In this document: in pieces, positions 53,801 through 61,932 of the stretch
How the letters are laid out: each line of letters begins with the position of its first letter
Numbering within the stretch: position 1 is the stretch's first letter
From: CAVXFL01 sp963761015
GTDB taxonomy: Bacteria; Pseudomonadota; Alphaproteobacteria; Acetobacterales; Acetobacteraceae
Reading direction: 5' to 3'
DNA length: 64,000 nucleotides
Assembly: GCA_963761015.1 (NCBI GenBank)
Contig: CAVXFL010000016.1
Coordinates: 248,001 to 312,000, forward strand
The notes under the pieces: model-generated
Databases searched by the model: none
Told to the model about the DNA's origin: nothing
What the model saw: the letters and a program-made list of their open reading frames with translations, nothing else
Translations under genes and position numbers: made by a program

Positions 53801-54361
53801 GGCTACAAGAAGCTGCGCGACCGCTACAAGGTGGCGGAGATCGAGCGCGCCGCCGACGTCGTGATCTGGTGCAGCGACGAGGCGCCGGGCTTCATGCCCG
53901 GCCGTCCGCAGGACCGCAGCTTCGTCGGCAACATCGTGCAGGGCATGGCCGCGTATGCGGGAGGAAAACTCGGCGAGCAGGCGGTGCCGCTGAGCGAGGC
54001 CGACCATCTCATCGTTATCGGCTCGGATCTGATGATGCAGGCGGTGGGCGTGGCGCGGCATGGCGTGCTGGCGCCGTATCTCAAGCCGGGACACAGCGCC
54101 ATCGGCTCCATCAACTCGCCGATGCAGTGCATGATGAAGGAGGTGTGCGCGCAGTGCTTGCAGCCGCATATCGACCCGGCGAGCGGCGAGCGCTCCGTCG
54201 TGTTCAGTTGCTTCAACCAGGATCAGGCGCTCGATCGCGTCGATTTCCCGGCGTTGCACGAGCGGTTGCGGCAGAACTCATTGCAGGAAAAGCTGACCGC
54301 GCAATGGATCGACCGGGCGCTGCATCGCCTGCACGCCCGTCCGGCCGTCGCGGCGGAGTGA
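50872..54361 (+). CDS. Large fused flavin/iron-sulfur oxidoreductase (GltD-like plus ferredoxin-reductase-like), one frameshift
   Basis: About 1162 aa once an extra base near 51045 is removed. Seen in order: an N-terminal helical region (LGPHLEDFVAALFGIEDAID); cysteine clusters MNYCIWCHQQSKDSCSKG and RICNDCMKACIYQK resembling the iron-sulfur domain of GltD-type enzymes; an FAD motif VLIVGLGPAGFTLAHHLM; a second dinucleotide motif VVVIGGGLTAIDTATESL; then a C-terminal FNR/DHOD-electron-transfer-like module (FRPGQFYRLQNYEM; VALVGGGLGNAVLMSIGAAL) ending with Cys-rich MMKEVCAQCLQPHID and VVFSCFNQ. It therefore looks like a pyridine-nucleotide-dependent electron bifurcating or transferring enzyme in one chain. 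Substrate unknown. Confidence 0.75.
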
Positions 54362-54400
54362 AATCGGTTCCGCGATCGCGCTGATGCCGCGAAAACAGGC

Positions 54401-54420
54401 GGGCGCGTCGCGCCCCTTTT
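54401..54420 (+). terminator. Possible terminator of the fused oxidoreductase gene
   Basis: GGGCGCG-T-CGCGCCC is a self-complementary stretch (5-6 bp stem when folded) followed by CTTTT. It lies 40 bp after the stop at 54361 and just before the convergent mtnP stop at 54430. The T-run is short, so strength is doubtful. Confidence 0.4.
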
Positions 54421-54429
54421 GGACCGGCG

Positions 54430-55324
54430 CTACGGTGCCAGGACCCGCCCAGCGACCGCGTCCAGTTTCGTCATCAAATCCGGGTCGCGCATGTCGGGCG
54501 CGGTGATGATCGCGTTGTCGAGCGCGCGGTCGCAGCCGGACGGGCAGGGGGCGCGCGGGACGCCCGACTTCCGGCAACACGTTGCGCACCAGCGAGCGCG
54601 CGTGCTCGGCGTTCTCGAACAGCACGCGGATCACCGCCTCGACGGTGACGTGCGCCTCTTCCGCGTGCCAGCAATCGTAGTCGGTCACCATCGCGACCGT
54701 CGCGTAGCAAAGCTCCGCCTCGCGCGCGAGCTTGGCCTCCGGCATGTTGGTCATGCCGATCACGCTGCAGCCCCAACCGCGGTAAAGCTCGCTCTCGGCC
54801 TTGGTAGAGAACTGTGGGCCCTCCATCACCAGATACGTGCCGCCGCGCGTCACCGCCAGCCCGAGCGAGTGGGCCGCCCCCTCCAGCGCATCGCCGAGGC
54901 GTGAGCAGACCGGGTGCGCCATGCCGACATGCGCCACGCAACCCTGGCCGAAGAAGCTCTTTTCCCGCGCGAAGCTGCGGTCGATGAACTGATCGACGAT
55001 CACGAACCGGCCGGGCGGCAAATCCTCGCGCAGGCTGCCCACCGCCGAGAGCGAGATCACGTCGGTGCAGCCCGACCGCTTCAGCGCGTCGATATTCGCG
55101 CGGTAGTTCAGGTGCGTGGGCGAGAGCCGGTGGCCGCGGCCGTGGCGCGGCAGGAATACGCAGCGCACCGACCCTAGCCGGCCGAACAGCAACTCGTCGG
55201 ACGGCTCGCCCCAGGGCGTGTGGACGCGCCGCCATTCACGCTCCTGCAGCCCCTCCAGCTCGTAAATGCCGGAGCCGCCGATGATGCCGATCGCCGGCTC
55301 GGCCGGCTGCGCGACGCCGGACAT
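54430..55324 (-). CDS. mtnP: S-methyl-5'-thioadenosine phosphorylase (one frameshift)
   Basis: An extra C near 54548 breaks the C-terminus; corrected length is 297 aa. Seen: AIGIIGGSGIYELEGLQE, FLPRHGRGHRLSPTHLNYRA with the phosphate-binding RHG-H, GGTYLVMEGPQFSTKAESEL, WGCSVIGMTNMPEAKLAREA and MVTDYDCWH; the restored end is PRAPCPSGCDRALDNAIITA, then DPDLMTKLDAVAGRVLAP. It cleaves methylthioadenosine to adenine and methylthioribose 1-phosphate, salvaging a polyamine by-product. The start abuts the petC stop directly, so mtnP is the fourth gene of the bc1 operon. Confidence 0.9.
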
Positions 55325-56089
55325 TCAGTGCACGTCGGACCAGACCTTGCGCTTCACCGCGTAGGTGAGCCCGGTCAGGAACAGGATATACAGAAACACG
55401 CGCACGCCCATCTGCTTGCGCGTGACCATTTCCGGCTGCGCCGCCCAGGTCAGGAAGGTCGTGATGTCGTGCGCCTCCTGGTGGAGCGTCGGCTTGGTAC
55501 CGTCAGTGTACGTCACGTCGTTGCCGTGCAGCGGCTGCGGCATCGCGATCTGATGGCCGGGGAAGTATTCGTTGTACGACATGCCGGGCATCATGTGCAT
55601 GCCGGCCGGGGGCTTCTCGTAGCCGGTCAGGATGCCGTAGATGTAATCGGCCCCGCCCGGACGCGCCATTTCCAGGCTGGACTGGTCGGGCGGCAGCGCG
55701 CCGCTGTTGGCGGCGCGGGCGGCCACATCGTTGGGAAATGGCGACCTGAAGTGGTCGGACGGCTTGCCCGGCCGCTCGAACGGCTTGCCCTGCTCGTTCA
55801 GGCCGCCCGGCACCGTCACGCTCGCCGCGATCGCCTTCACCTGATCCTCGGTCAAGCCGATCGCCTCGAGGTTGCGGTAATAGAGCTGCTTCATGGAATG
55901 GCAGAGCGAACAGACGCGCTGATAGATCAGGAACCCGCGCTGCAGCGCCGCCTCGTCGAACGTGCCGAACGGGCCGCTGAAGCTCCATCCCGGATGCGGC
56001 AGCGGCACTTCCTGCGCCGAGGCTACGGCAGGCAAGGCGATCAGGCCGGCGAGCAGAACGCCCAACCGCATCAGGCCTGCGGCGCGCAT
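55325..56089 (-). CDS. petC: Cytochrome c1 of the bc1 complex
   Basis: A 254-aa membrane-anchored cytochrome. Signal peptide (LGVLLAGLIALPAVASAQEV), haem motif RVCSLCHSMKQLYYRNLEAI, RPGGADYIYGILTGY, the axial Met region PGMSYNEYFPGHQIAMPQPL, and a C-terminal anchor (GVRVFLYILFLTGLTYAVKR). Receives electrons from the Rieske protein and passes them to a soluble cytochrome. The start (ATG) overlaps the petB stop by one base (TGATG). Confidence 0.94.
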   Translation of the reverse strand: MRAAGLMRLGVLLAGLIALPAVASAQEVPLPHPGWSFSGPFGTFDEAALQRGFLIYQRVCSLCHSMKQLYYRNLEAIGLTEDQVKAIAASVTVPGGLNEQGKPFERPGKPSDHFRSPFPNDVAARAANSGALPPDQSSLEMARPGGADYIYGILTGYEKPPAGMHMMPGMSYNEYFPGHQIAMPQPLHGNDVTYTDGTKPTLHQEAHDITTFLTWAAQPEMVTRKQMGVRVFLYILFLTGLTYAVKRKVWSDVH

Positions 56090-57369
56090 CAGCGGTCCTC
56101 CATCGAGAGCGCCGGCTGAGGGCCGGGCATCGGCCCGCCACCGCCGCCGGGCGGCGGCACCACCGGGCGACTGATGCTTTCGGGCAAGGGCAACGGTCGC
56201 TCGATCTTCCCCAGCAGCGGCAGCAGGAACAGGAAATGCAGGAAATAGTACGCCGTCGTGGCCCGGCCAGATGGAATCCAGATCCCCTCCGGCCGGTGCG
56301 AGCCGACCACGCCGAGCAGCACGACGTCGATCACCAGCAGCACCATGAGCTGGCGGTAGATCGGGCGGAAGCGCGCGCTGCGCACCGGGCTGGTGTCCAG
56401 CCAGGGCACGAAGAACAGCACCGCGATGGCGCCGAACAGCAGCCCCACGCCGCCCATCTTGTTCGGCACCGAGCGCAGGATGGCATAGAACGGCAGGAAG
56501 TCCCATTCCGGCACGATCTCCGCCGGCGTGGAGAGCGGATTGGCCGGGATGTAATTGTCCGTATGTCCGAGGAAGTTCGGATAGAAGAACACGAGGATCG
56601 TGAACACCAGCAGGAACACGCACAGCCCGACGCTGTCCTTCACCGTGTAGTACGGGTGGAAGGGAATGGTGTCCTGCGGGCTCTTGACCTCGATCCCGAG
56701 CGGATTGTTCGACCCGGTGACGTGCAGCGCGGCGATGTGCAGCAGCACCACGCCGAGGATCACGAACGGCAGCAGGTAGTGCAGGCTGAAGAAGCGGTTG
56801 AGCGTCGGGTTGTCGACCGAGAAGCCGCCCCACAGCCACATGACGATCGGCTTGCCGAACCAGGGGATGGCCGAGAACAGGTTGGTGATGACGGTCGCGG
56901 CCCAGTACGACATCTGTCCCCAGGGCAGCGTATAGCCGAGGAACGCCGTCGCGATCATCAGCAGCAGCACAACGACGCCGAGCATCCACAACAGCTCGCG
57001 CGGCTTCTTGTAGGAGCCGTAATACAAGCCGCGAAACAGGTGGATATAGGTCACGGCGAAGAACATCGACGCGCCGTTCATGTGGATGTAGCGGATCAGC
57101 CAGCCGAAATTCACGTCGCGCATGATCCGCTGCACGGAGTCGAACGCCATGTCGACGTTCGGCTGGTAGTCCATCGCCAGGAAAATCCCGGTGAGGATCA
57201 TGATGAACAGCGAGACCGTCGCCAGCGCGCCGAAATTCCACAGATAATTGAAGTTCTTCGGTGTCGGAAACCGGCGGTACTCCGCCTCCATCATGGTAAA
57301 GATCGGCAGCCGGCTGTCGATCCAGTTCACCACCCGGTTCTTCTGCTCGCTCTTGTGCAGGCCAGCCAT
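56089..57369 (-). CDS. petB: Cytochrome b of the bc1 complex
   Basis: A 426-aa multi-helix cytochrome b. Seen: NYLWNFGALATVSLFIMILT, the haem-ligand helices (IHMNGASMFFAVTYIHLFRG; HYLLPFVILGVVLLHIAALH), SYWAATVITNLFSAIPWFGK and the Qo-site PEWDFLPFYAILRSVPNKMG (PEW motif). ATG 57369 is chosen over 57477 since the homologous start is AGLHKSEQKNRVVNWIDSRL. Second gene of the petABC operon. Confidence 0.95.
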   Translation of the reverse strand: MAGLHKSEQKNRVVNWIDSRLPIFTMMEAEYRRFPTPKNFNYLWNFGALATVSLFIMILTGIFLAMDYQPNVDMAFDSVQRIMRDVNFGWLIRYIHMNGASMFFAVTYIHLFRGLYYGSYKKPRELLWMLGVVVLLLMIATAFLGYTLPWGQMSYWAATVITNLFSAIPWFGKPIVMWLWGGFSVDNPTLNRFFSLHYLLPFVILGVVLLHIAALHVTGSNNPLGIEVKSPQDTIPFHPYYTVKDSVGLCVFLLVFTILVFFYPNFLGHTDNYIPANPLSTPAEIVPEWDFLPFYAILRSVPNKMGGVGLLFGAIAVLFFVPWLDTSPVRSARFRPIYRQLMVLLVIDVVLLGVVGSHRPEGIWIPSGRATTAYYFLHFLFLLPLLGKIERPLPLPESISRPVVPPPGGGGGPMPGPQPALSMEDR

Positions 57370-57415
57370 GGTATCCGATCCCGTCCCTTGCTTCTGTTCA
57401 GGCGCCCGCTTCTGG

Positions 57416-58045
57416 TCAGGCCCCGGTGACGACGGCCTCGCGGCAGCCCGAAATGCCGCATTTCTGCGGGCCGGCACCGATCTTGACCTTGGTGTCGCTG
57501 GTATATTCGTACGGCGGAATGTACAGGTTCAGCGGCGCGGGGCCGTGCCGCACGCGCCCCACGGTGTCGTACTGGCTGCCGTGGCAGGGGCAGAACCAGC
57601 CGCCCCAGTTGCCGCGCGGATCGGTGGGCTTGTTGCCGAGCGGCACGCAGCCGAGATGGGTGCAGATGCCGACCAGGATGATCCATTCGTCGTGATGCGG
57701 CTTCACCCGGACCGAGACCGGCTGCGGGTCGGACAGCGCGCTCATCGGCACGACCTGGGCTTCCTTGATTTCCTTGGGCGTCAGGTGGCGCACGAAGATG
57801 GGCTTGCCGCGCCAGACCACCGTGATGCCCTGGCCCGCGGGAATCGGCGTCAAGGAGACTTCGGTGGCTGACAGCGCCAGCACGTCGGCCGACGGGTTCA
57901 GCAGGTCGATGAACGGCCAAATGACCGCGCCGATGCCGACGATCGCGGTCGCGCCGGTGACGAGCTTCAGGAAATCCCGCCGCGGCGCTTCGCCCTCCGC
58001 GTGCGGAGCCTGCGGAACGCCGGAATGGACGACGGTCTCGGCCAT
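57416..58045 (-). CDS. petA: Rieske iron-sulfur protein of the bc1 complex
   Basis: A 209-aa Rieske protein. A twin-arginine motif (APRRDFLKLVTGATAIVGIG) precedes the single membrane helix, so it is Tat-exported with an uncleaved anchor. The 2Fe-2S ligands are in GICTHLGCVPLG and GWFCPCHGSQYDTVGRVRHG. First gene of petABC; transcribed divergently from hemF with a 191-bp gap that must contain both promoters. Supports a respiratory chain with cytochrome c oxidases. Confidence 0.95.
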   Translation of the reverse strand: MAETVVHSGVPQAPHAEGEAPRRDFLKLVTGATAIVGIGAVIWPFIDLLNPSADVLALSATEVSLTPIPAGQGITVVWRGKPIFVRHLTPKEIKEAQVVPMSALSDPQPVSVRVKPHHDEWIILVGICTHLGCVPLGNKPTDPRGNWGGWFCPCHGSQYDTVGRVRHGPAPLNLYIPPYEYTSDTKVKIGAGPQKCGISGCREAVVTGA

Positions 58046-58236
58046 TATCACCTCGGGTTGCCCGGCGCAGCTCCGGGACTGATCAGGACGCAAGCAGGCA
58101 CTCCCCCGCCCCGAGTTCGGGCGGGTGGCAGCCCTGCTAACCGGCGCGCATACTAGGGGCGGGTGTTCGCCCCTGCAACACGGCCCGAGGCCGCGAGTGC
58201 GGGATTGGCGCAACAGAGACACGCGAAAGGCACGCG

Positions 58237-59190
58237 ATGAACCAGCCCGCCGGCGCGACCACGACCGCCCACCCCGCTCCCACGGGCCACGCTCCCACGG
58301 GCCACGCTCCATCACGGGCCACGAAGCGCTGAAGCAACGAGCGCAGGCGTGGTTCGAGGAGTTGCGCGACCGGATGTGTTCCGCCTTCGAGGCGATCGAA
58401 GCGGAGCAGGTGGGCCCGCTCGCCGAACGTCCGCCGGGCCGATTCGCGCCCACGGCCTGGCAGCGGCCCGCCGAGCAGGGAGGCGAGGGTGGCGGCGGCG
58501 GCGTGATGAGCGCGATGCGCGGGCGGGTGTTCGAAAAGGTGGGCGTGAACGTGTCCACCGTCTGGGGCACCTTCAGTCCGGAGTTCCGCGCCCAGATACC
58601 CGGCGCGGCCGACGATCCGCGGTTCTGGGCGAGCGGCATCAGCCTGGTCGCGCACATGCACAGTCCGCACGTGCCGGCCGCGCACATGAACACGCGCATG
58701 ATCGTCACCACCAAGGGCTGGTTCGGCGGCGGCGGCGATCTGACCCCGATGTGGCTCGATACGCCGCAAGCGCGCGAGGACGCGGCCGATTTCCACGCCG
58801 CCTACCGGGCCGCCTGCGACCGCCACGACCCCGGCTACTACGCGCGCTTCAAGGCGTGGTGCGACGAGTATTTCTTCCTGCCGCACCGCGGATGAGCCGC
58901 GCGGCGCGGGCGGCATCTTTTACGATTATATCGACAGCGGCGACGCCGGGCGCGACTTCGCGTTCACGCGCGATGTCGGCCTGGCGTTCCTGGACGCCTT
59001 CCCGCGCATCGTGCGCCGCCGGATGCGCCGCGGCTGGACCCCGGCCGAGCGCGAGCACCAACTCGTCCGGCGCGGCCGCTATGTCGAGTTCAACCTGCTC
59101 TACGACCGCGGCACGCTGTTCGGCCTGAAGACCGGCGGCAACATCGAAGCGATCCTGATGAGCCTGCCGCCCGAGGCCCGCTGGCCTTGA
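58237..59190 (+). CDS. hemF: Aerobic coproporphyrinogen III oxidase (two frameshifts)
   Basis: Converts coproporphyrinogen III to protoporphyrinogen IX with O2. ATG 58237 opens MNQPAGATTTAHPAPTGHAP; a missing base near 58310 then leads into the frame GHEALKQRAQAWFEELRDRM. Seen: VGVNVSTVWGTFSPEFRAQI, ISLVAHMHSPHVPAAHMNTR, GWFGGGGDLTPMWL and YFFLPHR. An extra base near 58891 moves to the last frame, with DEPRGAGGIFYDYIDSGDAG, RRGRYVEFNLLYDRGTLFGL and TGGNIEAILMSLPPEARWP. Corrected length is 317 aa. N-terminal PTGHA repeats are low-complexity. Divergent from petA, consistent with haem supply for cytochromes. Confidence 0.91.
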
Positions 59191-59758
59191 GCGTTTTTCG
59201 CTCGTCATGCCCGTTGGTGTGGTAGAAAAACGAGCAAATCAGCACTGTCCGAGAATTATTTATCGGTGGTACCAGATTTATCTCAATAATACTGGGATTC
59301 CTCTTCGGATTCGGGTTCTCATAATGGCGTTATGAGGCATTCGACTTTGACGAGGACGGCAGCATCATTCCGATCGGTGAGGCGAATGAACCTCCACCAG
59401 AGTTCCCTCGATCAAAATGCCCCATTGCAGCGAAGGAATCGCTCCCCGAGCTTTTGAATGCCTCCTCGAATACGTCGGCAGCCGCGGCGGTCGGCCCCGT
59501 TATCCGATATCACAGGGACCGATGACGTGCGTAGCGAACGGATCGCCGAAATCGCATTTTGCCGAATTGAGCAGGTTCCGTTTCCCAGTGCATTTCGGCC
59601 CGATCGCGTTCGTGGTTACCGTGTGACAGTCATGTGCTTCGAACCCGTGGCAATCTGCGGATATGTGCGGCGCCCGAGACTGGTCTTCCCAATCCACCAA
59701 CTCGACCGTTCGCCATCACTTCCTCATTCACCCCGGCATGCCGATCGGACGGCGGCGG
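59191..59758. other. Intergenic region without supported gene
   Basis: About 570 bp after hemF with stops in all frames. One stretch from 59324 reads WRYEAFDFDEDGSIIPIGEA, then NEPPPEFPRSK, before a stop at ~59526, and may be the remains of a gene, but I recognise no family. G+C here is lower than in the neighbouring genes. It borders IS debris on the right, so deleted or decayed mobile DNA is likely. Confidence 0.4.
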
Positions 59759-59977
59759 TTACGCCGCCTGCTCGATGAACTTGTTAGCCCGGTAGGCTTC
59801 GCCGCGCGTCATCACCGCCCAGACAATGCGGGCGGCTTTGTCGGCTAGCGCAACCGCGGCCACCTTGGTCGGCTTGCGCGCCAGAAGCCCGCGGACCCAC
59901 GCAGCGCTTTTTCGTTCGCCCGCAACGACCATCCCGGATTCCGCTGCTACGCGAGGCGAGGTCATCGCCGCGTCCAC
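59759..59977 (-). pseudogene. 3' remnant of an IS110-family-like transposase
   Basis: A 72-codon frame whose middle, AAWVRGLLARKPTKVAAVAL, then ADKAARIVWAVMTRGEAYRA, matches the C-terminal end of IS110/IS1111-type transposases (the RKP-x-K-x-AAVALANK-x-AR-x-W pattern). The catalytic DEDD and Ser parts are absent and no inverted repeats were identified. It is a truncated, non-mobile fragment. Confidence 0.6.
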
Positions 59978-60037
59978 GCGCTCCCCGACAGTGTTTCTAC
60001 CATTGACGCGGCAGACTCACTAACGCATAAACCACCC

Positions 60038-60884
60038 ATGTGCCACGGCGACGCGAACCACTCCGACCCCGCCTCCGCCCCCGGGCCTGGCCCGGAACTC
60101 GCCGACCGGTTGCCGGCAGACGCATACTATCACCTCATCCGCACGCTGCGCCTCACCCTGCCGCCGCCCCCGGCGAAAGCCGGGGCCACCGACGACCCCG
60201 AGGCGCTGCTCCGGCGCGACCACGCCGCCATCGCCCGCATCGCCGCCCTCGTGCCCGCCAACGCCGCCGAGGCCGACCTCGCCGCGCAGTTCGTCGCCGC
60301 CTCGGAGCAGTGGAAAGATTGCCTCCGCCTCGCCAACGAGCCCGACACGGCCCCGGAGTGGGCGCGGAAATGCCGCGCCCAGGCCCTCGCCATGATGCGC
60401 CAGGCGAACAGCGCGCTCCGGCTGCTGCTGCGCCTCCAGGCAGCGCGAGGGTGCCAGCAGGCGGATGCCGCCGCCGCCGACCGCGCGGCCTGGACCGAGC
60501 ATTGCGCCATCGGCCTGATGGCCGAGGCGCTGTCCGGGTCCCCGCCAAATCGTCCGCTGTCGCGGCCTGCTCCGCTGGCGGCCGCACCTGAAACGGAAAC
60601 TGGGCCAACGGCCTCGCCGCCCCCCGCGGAGCCGCAGCCGCCCGCGCCGCCGCCCTACGCGGCAAGGCCCGATCCGGTGGACCCCGACCTCATCGCCGCC
60701 GCCGAGCGCTACGCCGCCCGCTATCCCGAGCGGGCCGCAGCGATCCGCCGCACTCGGCGGCTGCCCTCCGATGTCCGCTACTTCGTGCCGTCCGAGGCCG
60801 CGCTCGCGTCGGCGCTTGATCGCCGCCCACACCCCGGCCTTGGCCGCGCTCGACCGCGAATTCGCCCAGGCCCGCGCGGCTTAG
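60038..60884 (+). CDS. Hypothetical protein (one frameshift), alphaproteobacterial
   Basis: An extra T near 60813 breaks the C-terminus; corrected length is 281 aa with end LIAAHTPALAALDREFAQAR, AA-stop. N-terminus CHGDANHSDPASAPGPGPEL, then a helical part (AYYHLIRTLRLTLPPPPAKA; LLRRDHAAIARIAALVPANA; QFVAASEQWKDCLRLANE), then Pro/Ala-rich, then RYAARYPERAAAIRRTRRLP. I have the impression this type recurs in Acetobacteraceae near mobile DNA, but cannot verify. Function unknown. It sits between two transposase remnants, so it may be a passenger gene. Confidence 0.5.
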
Positions 60885-60989
60885 GCGCCGGGGGCGCGCC
60901 CGAAAATCAGACGGGCGAGCGGACCGACTGCACCGTTATCGTCACCGCCGTGAAACCTGTCCCGGCCAGACCCGGAGCGGGACGCCATT

Positions 60990-61230
60990 CGCCTCGCCGA
61001 TGTGCCCAAGACGCGCGTACTCGCCAAGCCCGCTTCTCCAACGAGCACGCGATCCGTGTGCATGAACGGCATCCGCCGTCTCACCGCACGATCCGGCGTC
61101 CCGCCAAACAGCACAATGAGACGGCGGTGAGCCATGCGCTCGCCGGTATCCGTCGGCCTTGCCTCGTGCCGGGCGCCCTTCTACAGGCGCAAATTCAAAC
61201 AGTTCTGGGTTACACTCTGTCGGCGTCGGG
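60990..61230 (-). pseudogene. 5' remnant of an IS1380-family-like transposase
   Basis: The minus strand at about 61167-61222 reads TECNPELFEFAPVEGR, the characteristic N-terminus of IS1380-type transposases. Beyond it the homology is lost or frameshifted (HRRLIVLFGGTPDRAVRRRM in a neighbouring frame). Only the first tens of codons remain and the rest of the element is absent. Confidence 0.55.
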
Positions 61231-61292
61231 GAACTCCTCTGCTTCGCCAAAAGGCTTTGTCGCAGAAGAACGGGTTCATTCGGCCGAAGCGC

Positions 61293-61306
61293 TTGATCTA
61301 AATCAA
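61293..61306. promoter_or_regulatory. Perfect FNR/Anr-type box TTGAT-CTAA-ATCAA
   Basis: TTGATCTAAATCAA has both half-sites at consensus. It is ~180 bp upstream of the XRE regulator start (61472) and about 30 bp before an ATG at 61331 in the same frame as the regulator. It lies just outside the IS1380-like remnant. The target is unclear: the XRE gene is the only plausible one. Confidence 0.6.
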
Positions 61307-61471
61307 TTCCCTTCCATATCGGATAAATAAATGTTAATCGTTCGACGTGGGCTCCGGTTCGGCGGCAAAAGCGAGTCTGAAGCGAGGATTGGGTGCTCGA
61401 GGTTGCGGCCGAGCAGCGCCAATTCAGGGGCTTGGTTTCATAATCAATGCACGAACGGTGTAGGGTCTGCT

Positions 61472-61744
61472 ATGAAAAGCCGTAATCAAGAGATGGACAT
61501 GTTGGTAGGTCGGCAAATCAGGCTGCAAAGAAACAGAAAAGGTGTGTCTCTGCGGGAGTTGGCCGACGAGATCGGTGTGACAATTCAGGACATCAGTGAC
61601 TACGAACTTGGCCGGAAGCGAGCGCGAGCCGAACAGTTGTTCGACCTTGCGACAGCGCTCGACGTGCCCCTGAGCTATCTTTTTTCTGAAACGCCAGGCG
61701 CGGTCGCCATGGGCAGACCACGGGTGGCGGCGGGCCGGTTGTGA
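61472..61744 (+). CDS. XRE-family helix-turn-helix regulator
   Basis: A 90-aa single-domain regulator: LVGRQIRLQRNRKGVSLREL, then ADEIGVTIQDISDYELGRKR, then LFDLATALDVPLSYLFSETP, a full lambda-repressor-like HTH (residues ~10-70). The frame is open back to ATG 61331, but the upstream 47 residues do not look like a domain, so ATG 61472 is preferred. Lower G+C than neighbours. It is downstream of an FNR box and IS debris; target unknown. Confidence 0.85.
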   Translation: MKSRNQEMDMLVGRQIRLQRNRKGVSLRELADEIGVTIQDISDYELGRKRARAEQLFDLATALDVPLSYLFSETPGAVAMGRPRVAAGRL

Positions 61745-61932
61745 CGGCTCGGCCCATCTATACTTGCAACGTAGTTTATCAGTATGTTGCGAACCGTTAC
61801 ACATTGAATCAAAGCGCAGCCCTCGGCGAGGCTGCAACCGCCGACCCGGCAGGCGGGCGGCCGGCTGGTTGCGAGCGATAGCGGTCAGGCCACGGGCGAC
61901 AGCGGCGCTCCCGCCCTGCGCGCGCGACAAGC

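Noticed and set aside
58240..58325. Short direct repeats as a CRISPR array
   Set aside because: The 15-bp units are contiguous, without spacers, and lie in the hemF coding region.
59417..59626. A 69-codon plus-strand ORF after hemF
   Set aside because: No ribosome site, no family features, and it is in decayed intergenic DNA.
1554..60884. Programmed ribosomal frameshifting as explanation of the broken genes
   Set aside because: No shared slippery heptamer or downstream structure at the breakpoints, and the number of unrelated genes affected makes recoding implausible.
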